Source: Phycisphaerae bacterium
Lineage (GTDB): Bacteria > Planctomycetota > Phycisphaerae > UBA1845 > UTPLA1
Length of the DNA stretch: 24,669 nucleotides
Reading direction: 5' to 3'
Assembly (NCBI GenBank): GCA_016935885.1
Contig: JAFGQA010000390.1
Coordinates: forward strand, 1-24,669
This document shows positions 14,475 through 22,211 of this stretch, piece after piece (position 1 is the stretch's first letter; each line of letters begins with the position of its first letter). Under the pieces are notes generated by a model. That model was not told the DNA's origin, searched no databases, and saw only the letters and a program-made list of their open reading frames with translations. Position numbers and translations under genes: made by a program.

Positions 14475-15755
14475 ATGAATAAAAGACGAATCACACGACT
14501 GGTCATGGCGGTGACCATGGGGCTGCCTGCGTTCGCAGCGGCAACCAAAGCCCCCGGGCAGGACAAGGAGGACCAATCCCGTACTCCCAGCCATGCTGGC
14601 CAGCCGGACGCGATGGAGATCCTCAGGAGGGCGGATCAGGCCACCCTGGCCGTGAAGGCAGTCTCCTACGAAGCTGAGTTCTACGGCGAGGGCGACCTTG
14701 CCCAAAGGACCGTCAGGATGACCGGTACGGTCAAGGCCGCCGAACGTCGGCGAAGCTTGCTGGGCCGACTGCTAGGCAGTTCCAGCGGGGCCTGGAGGAT
14801 GCGAATCGAGGCGAGCGTCAAGACGCCCGGCTTGGACAGCGAGGAGGTCCTCAAAATCGCCACGAACGGAAAGCGGATCTACAGAATCGATGAAGCGAGG
14901 AAGGTCTTCACATACGGTTCGATACCCGATGCACAAGGCTTGCTCGGAAGGGACGGTCGGCCTCCCTTGTTCATGATCGAGTACCTGCACCAGACGCCGT
15001 TCAGCGATGAGATTCACGGGAAGGTCGCCCGCTACGAAGGTGTTCAGGAAATCGGCGGCGTCCCGTGTCACGTCATCTACGTGGTGTACGCCGCCCCCGG
15101 CGCAATGGAATCTCGCTGGTACTTTGGCACGGAGGACTACCTGCCGCGGCGTGTAGACCGCATCTACTCCACTGAGAGGCATGGCCGTGACGGCGCTTAC
15201 GTGCTGACGTTGGCAACCGTGAACACCGCACCCGTCTTCAACGAAGACGATTTCCGGCTGGAATGTCCCAAGGGCTTTGCAAAGAAACAATACAAGACCC
15301 AGGAGAAAAAGTTTGAACCACCTATACTCCTGGGGGTCGGCACGCAGGCACCGGTTTGGGAACTGAAGAGCCCCGATGGCAAGACGGTTAGCCTCGAGGG
15401 GCTTCGAGGCAACGTCGTGGTGTTGGATTTCTGGGCGACCTGGTGTGGACCCTGCAAGCTGGCGATGCCCGGCATACAGAAGCTACACGAGCAGTTCAAG
15501 GGCAAGCCGGTCAAGGTCTTTGGCGTCAATTGCTGGGAGAGCGGCGATCCGGTGGCCTACATGAAGGAGCAAAGTTATACCTATGGTCTTCTGCTCAAGG
15601 CTGACGAGGTTGCCAAGGCCTACGGGATCTCCGGCATTCCCACGCTCTACGTGATTGGACCCGATGGCCAGATCCTCTTTGTCTTTGAGGGCTTCGAGCC
15701 CGACATCGAGAAGGACGTCGCCAGGATCATCACGGAGGCTCTGAAGAGCGAATGA
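14475..15755 (+). CDS. Exported TlpA-like thioredoxin-fold protein, paralogue of the 11084-12346 product
   Basis: The 426-residue protein has a signal peptide (positive MNKRRITR then a hydrophobic run to about residue 23), a beta-rich middle domain (about 45-275) and a C-terminal thioredoxin fold with WCGPC (Cys324, Cys327), the classic thioredoxin active site. The family's cis-proline is in GIPTLYVIGPDG. It aligns along its full length with the protein at 11084-12346; shared segments include YLHxxPFSDEI and FRLECPxGF. ATG 14475 follows GGGAAG at good spacing. It is probably a periplasmic thiol-disulfide protein. The partner or substrate is not visible; the intervening glycosyltransferase hints at envelope assembly, but that is only context. 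Confidence 0.87.
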   Translation: MNKRRITRLVMAVTMGLPAFAAATKAPGQDKEDQSRTPSHAGQPDAMEILRRADQATLAVKAVSYEAEFYGEGDLAQRTVRMTGTVKAAERRRSLLGRLLGSSSGAWRMRIEASVKTPGLDSEEVLKIATNGKRIYRIDEARKVFTYGSIPDAQGLLGRDGRPPLFMIEYLHQTPFSDEIHGKVARYEGVQEIGGVPCHVIYVVYAAPGAMESRWYFGTEDYLPRRVDRIYSTERHGRDGAYVLTLATVNTAPVFNEDDFRLECPKGFAKKQYKTQEKKFEPPILLGVGTQAPVWELKSPDGKTVSLEGLRGNVVVLDFWATWCGPCKLAMPGIQKLHEQFKGKPVKVFGVNCWESGDPVAYMKEQSYTYGLLLKADEVAKAYGISGIPTLYVIGPDGQILFVFEGFEPDIEKDVARIITEALKSE

Positions 15756-15798
15756 AAGGGGCGAATGGCGGGATCCTACGCCGCCATCCTTGCTTCGC

Positions 15799-15833
15799 TA
15801 TTCGCTATTCGCTATTCGCTATTCGCTATTCGG
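15799..15833 (+). repeat. Heptanucleotide array (TATTCGC), five units
   Basis: TATTCGC is repeated four times from 15799, then TATTCGG to 15833, with a diverged unit before it. It fills the space between the convergent TlpA-like and apt genes and ends 15 bases before the apt stop codon. Related GCGAATGGCG in the opposite sense lies at about 15763-15772. Confidence 0.85.
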
Positions 15834-15848
15834 GGGCCGACGCGGTCG

Positions 15849-16403
15849 CTACGATTCAACTTTGATGACGGAATGGACGGGGATGCCCTCGAGCCTCTTG
15901 CGGCCGTGGAGGAAGCACAGTTCGATCAAGAAAGCGGCACCGACGATGTCGCCTTGCAGCGATCTGACGAGTTCGCAGCAGGCGGCCATGGTTCCTCCCG
16001 TGGCGAGGAGGTCGTCGACCAGCAGGACCTTCATGCCGGGTCGGATCGCGTCCTCGTGGATCTCCAAGGTGTCGGCGCCGTATTCGAGTTGGTATTCCAC
16101 GCTCCTGGTCTTGCACGGCAGCCTGCCTGGCTTGCGAATCGGCACGAAGCCCGCGGAGAGGTTGCGGGCAACCGCTGTGCCGAAGATGAAGCCGCGGCTC
16201 TCCGCGCCGACCACGGTGTCGATGGGCTGAGCTCGAAAAGGCTGCGTCAGGAACTCGACCGCCAGCGACAACGCGGCAGGTGAGGCCAGGATCGGCGTGA
16301 TGTCCTTGAAGACGATCCCCGGCTTGGGAAAGTCAGGGACGTCTCGCAACACCTTCGCAAGGCTCTCGGCATCCGGCAATTGCAGGGAAACCGCTGTCGG
16401 CAT
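15849..16403 (-). CDS. apt: Adenine phosphoribosyltransferase
   Basis: This cytosolic purine-salvage enzyme joins adenine to PRPP to give AMP and pyrophosphate. The PRPP-binding motif VLLVDDLLATGGT is present. Family hallmarks near the N-terminus are also seen: VPDFPKPGIVFKDITPIL and VVGAESRGFIFG. The product is 184 residues, slightly longer than the typical 170-180. ATG 16403 was chosen over the longer start at 16427 because AAGGAG lies seven bases upstream. The stop codon is followed at once by a heptad array. It is unlinked to other purine genes here; assignment is firm. Confidence 0.95.
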   Translation of the reverse strand: MPTAVSLQLPDAESLAKVLRDVPDFPKPGIVFKDITPILASPAALSLAVEFLTQPFRAQPIDTVVGAESRGFIFGTAVARNLSAGFVPIRKPGRLPCKTRSVEYQLEYGADTLEIHEDAIRPGMKVLLVDDLLATGGTMAACCELVRSLQGDIVGAAFLIELCFLHGRKRLEGIPVHSVIKVES

Positions 16404-16490
16404 CGTTCGTCTCCTTTTAAGCGCCAATCATAGCCGCCACCGATCCCAATTCGCAGTCCCCATTCCGAAAATGTGCCGTCAGCCATCGCC

Positions 16491-16525
16491 GAATCGCCAT
16501 TCGCTATTCGCCATTCGCCATTCGC
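16491..16525 (-). repeat. Heptanucleotide array (GCGAATG/GCGAATA) at the htrA stop codon
   Basis: Five heptads on the + strand read GAATCGC, CATTCGC, TATTCGC, CATTCGC, CATTCGC and run into the TAG stop of the protease gene (complement of 16525-16527). On the coding strand the stop is the junction TAGCGAATGG, so the array may supply the stop. Confidence 0.8.
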
Positions 16526-18120
16526 TACTCAGCCTTCACCAGAGCCGACCCGCCGTTGGCCAGGCCGAGGAGGACATCGCCGGACGAGCTGCCAAGCAGG
16601 GCTTCCACATCCGAGGTCGAGGATTGGCCCTGGACGCGAACGATGATGTCGCCAGGCGTGAGGCCGGCGCGATCCGCCGGCGAACCGGCGTTCACCATGA
16701 GGACGAGCAAGGCGTTGTCCGGCAGGTTGCTGGCGCTGCGCATGGCGGGTTCCACCTCGCCCAAGACGGCGCCGCGAAAGTTGATCGTTCGTAGCGGCAA
16801 GGGTTGTGTTGTCGGGGCCTCGCGTCGGGCGAGTTGAACGGTCACACGATGTTGCTTCGAGTCGCGGACAAAGGTGATCTCGATGCGTTGTCCGGGCCCA
16901 GCCGCACCGATCAGACGAATGAAATGATCGGCGGACAGGATGTCCGTTTGGCCAAGCGCCACGATGATGTCACCAGAGCGCAGGTCGGCCCGATCGGCGG
17001 GGCCGCCGGCGAGCACGAAGTCAACCAGCGCGCCGCGATGCTCGCCCAGGCCGGCGGCACGTCTTTGAGCGTCGGTGGGCGTGGTGACTTGAACGCCAAG
17101 GTAGCCGTAGTCGATTCGCTCCCCCCGAAGCAGCTTGCTGATGATCTCTTTGGTGTGCGCGGTGATCGGCACGGCGAAGCCAATGCCTTCGTTGCCGTCG
17201 GATGGCACCCCGAGGGCGGTGACCACGCCGATGACGCGGCCGTGGATATCGACCAGCGGGCCGCCGGAGTTACCCGGCGAAACCTGGGCGGTTATCTGGA
17301 TCATGTCCCCGTAATAGCGATCCTGGTCACGCCCGAAGGCCGTGGGCAGTGGCCGACCGACGGCGCTGACGATGCCTTGGCTGACGGCCGCCTGTCCGTC
17401 GTTCGCAAGACCGAGCGGATTGCCAAACGCGAGAACGAGGTGCCCGCGCCGGACCTCGGAGGCGTCGCCTAGCTGGGCTGCGGTCAGACCGGCGGTACCG
17501 GTGTGCAGAATGGCGAGATCGGACCGCTCGTCGGCGGCGACGAGATTCGCCCGGAGGCGTCGCCCGTCGTGCAGCGTGACGTGAATGTCGCCGGCCGCCT
17601 CGATCACGTGTTGGCTCGTCAGGATCATGCCATCTTCTCGGATGATGACGCCGCCACCCGTGCTGGACGGATCGAGCGGCGCTGCGGCAGTGTCATCGTC
17701 GGACTTTGTGGGACTGCGTTCGCCGTGGATGGCGACGACGGAGGGGCTGACGCGACCAATCACGGATTCAAAGGCCTGCTGCAACCGTTCGAGCAGTTCG
17801 GTACCGTTGCCGGCGGGCGGCGGTCCATTGAAGGGGCCGCGGGCTTCAGCCTGCACGGCGCCCGCAACACCAAGTACATCGTCCTCCGAAGAGGAGCCGC
17901 GGGCTTCAGCCCACGCGGCCATGACGACGCCCGGCCGCTGTTGGATAGCCGACACGGACGGGTGGCCCATCGCTTCAGCGGTGGGGGCCGACACAGTCGC
18001 CACGATGCAGGCAAGCAGACCGGCGAACAAGACGGCGGGCCTTCGGCGGCCGGCGGCCGGCGGCCGGTCTTGCGAGCAGCACGACGGGATCACAAACTCG
18101 CGGTTGACAAGATCGCACAT
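16525..18120 (-). CDS. HtrA/Deg-type serine protease with two PDZ domains
   Basis: The 531-residue exported or membrane-anchored protease has a hydrophobic segment (about 29-50) after a basic N-terminus. The trypsin-like domain spans about 112-335 with His171 (SQHVIEA), Asp201 (RSDLAIL) and Ser285 (GNSGGPL). Two PDZ domains follow: about 338-430 (YLGVQVTTP, GDIIVALG) and about 445-525 (AGLTPGDIIVRVQG). Deg proteases degrade or refold damaged envelope proteins. Between signal and protease, residues 65-95 hold two copies of AEARG coded by a 60-base-spaced repeat. ATG 18120 has only a weak ribosome binding site. A strong hairpin separates it from the upstream CvpA-like gene, so it may have its own promoter. 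Confidence 0.9.
   Translation of the reverse strand: MCDLVNREFVIPSCCSQDRPPAAGRRRPAVLFAGLLACIVATVSAPTAEAMGHPSVSAIQQRPGVVMAAWAEARGSSSEDDVLGVAGAVQAEARGPFNGPPPAGNGTELLERLQQAFESVIGRVSPSVVAIHGERSPTKSDDDTAAAPLDPSSTGGGVIIREDGMILTSQHVIEAAGDIHVTLHDGRRLRANLVAADERSDLAILHTGTAGLTAAQLGDASEVRRGHLVLAFGNPLGLANDGQAAVSQGIVSAVGRPLPTAFGRDQDRYYGDMIQITAQVSPGNSGGPLVDIHGRVIGVVTALGVPSDGNEGIGFAVPITAHTKEIISKLLRGERIDYGYLGVQVTTPTDAQRRAAGLGEHRGALVDFVLAGGPADRADLRSGDIIVALGQTDILSADHFIRLIGAAGPGQRIEITFVRDSKQHRVTVQLARREAPTTQPLPLRTINFRGAVLGEVEPAMRSASNLPDNALLVLMVNAGSPADRAGLTPGDIIVRVQGQSSTSDVEALLGSSSGDVLLGLANGGSALVKAE
17835..17912 (-). repeat. Paired hairpin repeat inside htrA (GCCGCGGGCTTCAGCC)
   Basis: GCCGCGGGCTTCAGCC occurs at 17836-17851 and 17896-17911, exactly 60 bases apart, so both keep the htrA frame and give AEARG twice. 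The second copy can fold as GGGC-TTCA-GCCC. Similar sequence lies near 11128-11140 and 24047-24062. Confidence 0.65.
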
Positions 18121-18396
18121 GGCCGGTCGGCTCCGTCCGAGCAGAGGCTCCTGTCCGTGGCAGCCTGAAGTCCTTGATCGCCTCGCGGTGAAATCGGAAG
18201 ATCAACCTCATCCACGTGGCCGTGCGGGCATCAGGCACGGGGCCCGACTGCGAGGCTCGGTCTCGAACCTCGCATCCTACACTGTTATCAGGTGAAATCT
18301 TCGCGACTCGCGAAGAAACCTGTGGCACCGGCGTCTCGCCGGTGGAGTCACCGGCGAGACGCCGGTGCCACAGGTTGGTTGCGGCCAAAGGCCGCG
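18121..18396. other. 276-base gap between protease and CvpA-like genes
   Basis: It holds two consecutive hairpins: a 7-base stem CTTCGCG / CGCGAAG (18299-18315, loop ACT) and the long 28-base inverted repeat at 18317-18376. No ORF looks coding. A promoter for the protease gene is expected but none is convincing. Confidence 0.5.
18317..18376. repeat. Perfect 28-base inverted repeat with 4-base loop
   Basis: Positions 18317-18344 and 18349-18376 are exact reverse complements around GAGT. Each arm also contains the internal hairpin CACCGGCG-TCT-CGCCGGTG, so a cruciform or two small hairpins are alternatives. The arm sequence TGTGGCACCGGCGTCTCGCC also occurs within the element at 1025-1130, and a related two-hairpin unit is at 24608-24662. 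It follows the CvpA-like gene on the - strand and could block read-through, but lacks a clear T-run. Confidence 0.9.
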
Positions 18397-20265
18397 CTAG
18401 GGCACCTCTATGTTCAGTTGCTGTGCTCCCGCCCGGCCTGCTGAAAAGCCGACGAGCCTGATGCCTGGGTCGACCAGGAAGACGTAGCCGAACTTGCGCT
18501 CGGCATCGGCGGCCTGTTTCAGGTCTGTCGGCTTGACCTTCTTGGGCTTCTTGAGGCACCGCTCCGGGATGTCGGCCTGCGGCCAATACTGGATCTCGAA
18601 GATCATCCTCCCGTCCACGGGGGCCAGCGAATAAACTCCCTGAGCGAAATAATTCGTGCCGTCCTCGCTCGTGACGTAGACTTGCGCCGCGACATTGGCC
18701 GCATAGTTCAGGGCCTTGCCAAACAGGCTGCCCGGCATGCACTTCTCGGCGCCGATCTGAACCATCCGCTTACCGGGAGGGACTGAGAACTCGGTGACCC
18801 GCGAGTCCGGATCGATCTCCTCGCCAGTCACGGTGACATAGAAGTGGCCCTCGCCGAGCTTCTCGCCCCGCAGGCACCCAGACACGTAGCGGTCCGCCTT
18901 GTCCAAGGCAACAGGCAGCTTCGCAAACACCCCCGTACGTTCTTCGACGGCATCAGCGATGCCGGTGCGGCCCCTGGGGGCATCGCCGACCATGACGTCT
19001 CCGGAGAGCGTGTCGCCCTCGCTGCCGCTGCTGCTGCTGGACGCGCCACCGCTGGCGAGTGCTTTGGCGAGGTACTCGGGTGCCTTGTCCAGCTTCATCT
19101 TCTTGTTCAACTCGACCCTGGCGCCGCGCTTGAACTCGATGTACCAGGGCTCGAACGCGGGATCGTCCGGCACCTCGAAGGCAACGTCGAATTGGTAGTA
19201 ATTGACGGATGCCTCGTCGCCCGTTCCGGAGAGCGCGGCCACGGCCTTGGTCTGAGTAGGGCCGAGGATCATGTCGGTAAGGGGGCTGAACCGAACCAGC
19301 CGCGTTTGTTGTCCCGGCTGAACCTCCGGCCACGACTGCTTGTGTGTGTAGATATCGCTCATGCCACAGGCGAGGTACACGTGGGGGCGCCTCCACTCTG
19401 GCTTGGAGCCCGGTCCGCTCTCGATCTTGGTGGCCCCGACAAGCCGGAACTGCGGGACCCGGAAACGGATCTCGCCCCCCCTGTCCGGGTGAGCCGCGCT
19501 GGGGTACAAGGCGACCTGACAGACGATGAACTTGTTGCGTGGATCGGCCGGGCCCTCGGTCGAGAACTCCCGGAACAGCGTAGCGCCATCGGCTTTCTGG
19601 ACGACGCGGTCGATCTGTGCGAAATCCCAGTATCCCAAGACCTTCAGGCTGTCTGCCGGAACGACTTGCCTGGCCTCCGTCTGCGGAGCGCACCTGACAG
19701 AATAGAGTTCCGTGAGGTAGTCAGGCTTGGCCTGGGCGAGCGGGTTGCCGCCGCCGAAGCGGCCGCTCGAAAACACGTCGGCCACGCCGACGACGAAGGC
19801 ATCGGGCTTGAGAAGGAAGCCCTTCTCGACGGGCAGGCCCTTCTTGGGGCCTTTCGACTCGACCTGCAAGCGTTCGAAGCCGAGGATTCCGGAACCGATG
19901 GGGAGCATCTGGATGGCAACAAGGGCCGAGCCGACCAAGACCATGCCCGTAAAGAACCCACACACGCCGCCACCGGCCCGATCGACGTATAGGTTGAAGT
20001 TGAGGTTGTTTGGGACCAGCTTGTCGGTGAGGACGCGCATGATCGCCAGCGTCACGACGAAGATGAGCATGAAGGCCAGCGGCAATCCGATGCCGGGGCC
20101 GATCGAGCCTTCCCACAGGCCGTGGACATCCTCGAAGAAGCCGAAGGCGAGCATGGCCGCCACAACGGACTCGAAAAACATGATGGCGCTGCTGAAGAAG
20201 CCCTGATATGCCCAGAAGGCGGCGATCAGGATCACCATCAGTGCTACGACGATCGAGAAGAGCAT
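18397..20265 (-). CDS. CvpA-like four-helix membrane protein with large unknown C-terminal region
   Basis: The N-terminal ~125 residues have four hydrophobic helices (about 1-22, 25-45, 57-80, 98-122) and a conserved-looking RAGGGVCGFFTGMVLVG segment, as in the CvpA family. CvpA is needed for colicin V production in E. coli, but its exact role is unsettled. The remaining ~490 residues are soluble, mixed alpha/beta, with a Ser-rich linker (SSSSSGSEGD, near 405) and no motif I recognise. Usual CvpA proteins are about 160-200 residues, so this is a large fusion. ATG 20265 follows AAAGG. It starts 53 bases after the GspE-like gene and is probably co-transcribed with it. The topology places the C-terminal part on one side of the membrane next to two GspE-type proteins. 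Confidence 0.7.
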   Translation of the reverse strand: MLFSIVVALMVILIAAFWAYQGFFSSAIMFFESVVAAMLAFGFFEDVHGLWEGSIGPGIGLPLAFMLIFVVTLAIMRVLTDKLVPNNLNFNLYVDRAGGGVCGFFTGMVLVGSALVAIQMLPIGSGILGFERLQVESKGPKKGLPVEKGFLLKPDAFVVGVADVFSSGRFGGGNPLAQAKPDYLTELYSVRCAPQTEARQVVPADSLKVLGYWDFAQIDRVVQKADGATLFREFSTEGPADPRNKFIVCQVALYPSAAHPDRGGEIRFRVPQFRLVGATKIESGPGSKPEWRRPHVYLACGMSDIYTHKQSWPEVQPGQQTRLVRFSPLTDMILGPTQTKAVAALSGTGDEASVNYYQFDVAFEVPDDPAFEPWYIEFKRGARVELNKKMKLDKAPEYLAKALASGGASSSSSGSEGDTLSGDVMVGDAPRGRTGIADAVEERTGVFAKLPVALDKADRYVSGCLRGEKLGEGHFYVTVTGEEIDPDSRVTEFSVPPGKRMVQIGAEKCMPGSLFGKALNYAANVAAQVYVTSEDGTNYFAQGVYSLAPVDGRMIFEIQYWPQADIPERCLKKPKKVKPTDLKQAADAERKFGYVFLVDPGIRLVGFSAGRAGAQQLNIEVP

Positions 20266-20318
20266 CCGCTTGCCTTTCAGAAGGTCAGCTCGCTGGCCGG
20301 TGGGCCGCGGCTGAGTGC

Positions 20319-22034
20319 CTACTTCTTTTCTCTTTTGCTCTCCTTCGTTACCCGGAGGACCTCGTTGATGCTTGTGATCCCGTCATAGACCTTGTGCAAC
20401 GCGATTTCCTGGAGGTACAGCATTCCCTTCTTCCTCGCCTCCGCTTTGAGCGTCTGAAGGTCGGTGCCTTTGGCGAGAAGCGCCCGAAGGTGATCGCTGA
20501 TGATCAGGATCTCGAAAACGCCGGTGCGGCCCAGATACCCGGAGCCCTGACAGACGGGGCAGATCAACTGGTTACCCTGCTTGTCCACTTCGACTTCGTT
20601 GGGATTGGGAGGCCGGTAAAACGGGCGGTTCTCACCGGTGGGCAGGTTGCCCTTCTTCAGCAGCGCCGGGTCGGGCTTGTACGCCCGGCGGCACTCCCCG
20701 CAGAGGATCCGAACCAGGCGCTGCGAGGTGATCGCGACCAAACTGGACGCGGCCAGGGCGTTGTCACCAACGCCCTGAAGATAGCGGCGCAGCGCGCTGA
20801 ACGTATCCTTGGCCGTCATTCCCAGGTAGATTTTCTTGTTCTGGCGCCCCGCGGCGGCGGCGTAGGCCAACGTCTCGGCGTCCGGCGCATCTCCGGCCAT
20901 GGCGACGTCGGGCTCGGTGCGGATCAGCGATCGGAACCGCTTGCCGAACGTCGTGGCGCCGTCCTGGTCGTCGAACACGTGCTGCGTGATGTTCTCGAGA
21001 TCCATCGCCTTGGTGATCTCGATGGTATGTATATTCTGCATAAACGCATCATGCGTTCGCAGAATGGCATACAGCGTACTCGTGACGCCGCTGCCCCGCG
21101 GGCCACTGCAAATAACGACGCCCTTGGGTTGCGCGAGCACCTTCTCGAAGACCGGCAGTTGATCCTGTGTCAGACCGAGGTCGGGCGGGCGGAACTTCGC
21201 CTCCTCGGCGATCAGCCTCAGCAGGACCCGCTGCCCCGATGTACTGCCCGACGCCTTAGCCTCAACGTCAACCGATTTGTCGGCGGATCCTCCGGCGCCG
21301 ATCGTGGCGTTGAAGTGGCCGGTCTGAGGCCGCCGGCGCTCGTCGGGATCCATTCCGCTGATCCGCTTGATGTGGGTCAGGATATAGGGCCCCAGGTGGG
21401 AATCGATCGGCTCGCGGGCGCGGTCGACGCCGTCCACCCGGTAGATGACGCTCACGGGCTGCTCGGCGACGAAGTCCAGGCGGGCGTCGCTGGCCCTCCG
21501 CCAGATGGCGTCGAACAGCAGATCCTGGAGGCCCTGGTAGCCGGCGTGCTCGTCGGGATCGGTCGGCCACGGCGGCGTCTTGTCCTGGTAGTCCTTGATC
21601 CTGGCACGGTCCCTCACGTGCGCGGCCTCAGCCCGATCCCTCTTGGAGCCGCTGTCTTGCGTCGTGAGCCGGCGCAGGTGGGCTGGTGTGAGCACGGTCT
21701 GGGCGGGAGCGACGCGGCGGTTGCGAAAGAGCACGTAGCTGAGAATGGCCGCTCCATAAAGGATGGCGAAGACCGCGAATCCCACCCAGAAGAGCGGCAC
21801 CAGGAACCAGATCAACAAACATAGCAGGCCGGTTCCAAAGACCGCGAAGACCCAAAGCCCTTTGGGCACGCGGATCTTCTTTGTGTCCGCCTGGACCCAT
21901 GCTGAGTTGTGGGCCCATAGGATCACCATCAACAGAAACAAGATGATCTTGACGACACTGAAGTAACCGCCTTGCGTCGGCAACACTGCGAGCGACTCGT
22001 ATGATGGCACATCAGCGATGATGGTGTGTGGCAT
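20319..22034 (-). CDS. Membrane-anchored GspE/PilB-like protein with degenerate ATPase motifs
   Basis: This 571-residue protein has hydrophobic helices at about 26-42 and 58-100 (probably two) and then a GspE/PilB-type domain from about 165. Secretion ATPases normally power pilus or type II secretion assembly. Here the Walker A reads GPRGSGVT (311-318) with Val317 for Lys. The Walker B reads DVAMAGD (376-382) with Asp for Glu. The Asp-box reads EIT (339-341) for EDP, and the His-box His is Thr407. The zinc cysteines persist: CGEC (445-448) and CPVC (492-495), as does GYLGRTGVFEIL. ATP hydrolysis is therefore unlikely. The start at 22034 has a weak ribosome binding site. It follows the intact FHA-GspE gene and likely pairs with it. 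Confidence 0.85.
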   Translation of the reverse strand: MPHTIIADVPSYESLAVLPTQGGYFSVVKIILFLLMVILWAHNSAWVQADTKKIRVPKGLWVFAVFGTGLLCLLIWFLVPLFWVGFAVFAILYGAAILSYVLFRNRRVAPAQTVLTPAHLRRLTTQDSGSKRDRAEAAHVRDRARIKDYQDKTPPWPTDPDEHAGYQGLQDLLFDAIWRRASDARLDFVAEQPVSVIYRVDGVDRAREPIDSHLGPYILTHIKRISGMDPDERRRPQTGHFNATIGAGGSADKSVDVEAKASGSTSGQRVLLRLIAEEAKFRPPDLGLTQDQLPVFEKVLAQPKGVVICSGPRGSGVTSTLYAILRTHDAFMQNIHTIEITKAMDLENITQHVFDDQDGATTFGKRFRSLIRTEPDVAMAGDAPDAETLAYAAAAGRQNKKIYLGMTAKDTFSALRRYLQGVGDNALAASSLVAITSQRLVRILCGECRRAYKPDPALLKKGNLPTGENRPFYRPPNPNEVEVDKQGNQLICPVCQGSGYLGRTGVFEILIISDHLRALLAKGTDLQTLKAEARKKGMLYLQEIALHKVYDGITSINEVLRVTKESKREKK

Positions 22035-22091
22035 GGGATCCGTCTTACTCAGGCTGGCTCATAGCTCATAGTCCATGGTGATTGCACCGCG

Positions 22092-22121
22092 GTGAGCCGT
22101 GGCTCAGTGAGCCGTGGCTCT
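22092..22121. repeat. 15-base tandem duplication
   Basis: Two adjacent units, 22092-22106 and 22107-22121, differ only at the last base. Each contains GAGCC-GT-GGCTC, a small hairpin. It lies between co-directional genes. Confidence 0.85.
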
Positions 22122-22180
22122 ACGCGTACGAGCATTGTAAGGCAATCCGGCAAGGTACTCAACTTCGGCCGAGCATTGAA

Positions 22181-22208
22181 AGCTGAGAGCTAACAGCAAA
22201 TAGCTTGC
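22181..22208. repeat. AG-led heptad run, four units
   Basis: AGCTGAG, AGCTAAC, AGCAAAT and AGCTTGC follow in exact 7-base phase, ending three bases before the stop codon of the FHA-GspE gene. It resembles 8996-9051. Four degenerate units are weak alone; the phase and location at a gene end make it more convincing. Confidence 0.5.
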
Positions 22209-22211
22209 TTC

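Larger units (their letters stand above)
22035..22211. other. 177-base gap with tandem and heptad repeats
   Basis: This gap lies between the two GspE-type genes and has no coding ORF. It contains a 15-base tandem duplication of GTGAGCCGTGGCTC-type units (22092-22106 and 22107-22121, each with a GAGCC/GGCTC hairpin). AG-led heptads are at 22056-22076 (three weak) and 22181-22208 (four). An internal promoter is possible but not evident. Confidence 0.55.

Noticed and set aside
18299..18376. Factor-independent terminator after the CvpA-like gene
   Set aside because: The stems are strong but there is no clear T-run on the - strand; kept as repeats only.
20208..21824. Long + strand ORF of 538 codons opposite the GspE-like gene
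   Set aside because: High-GC antisense shadow; the - strand frame has recognisable GspE motifs and membrane helices.
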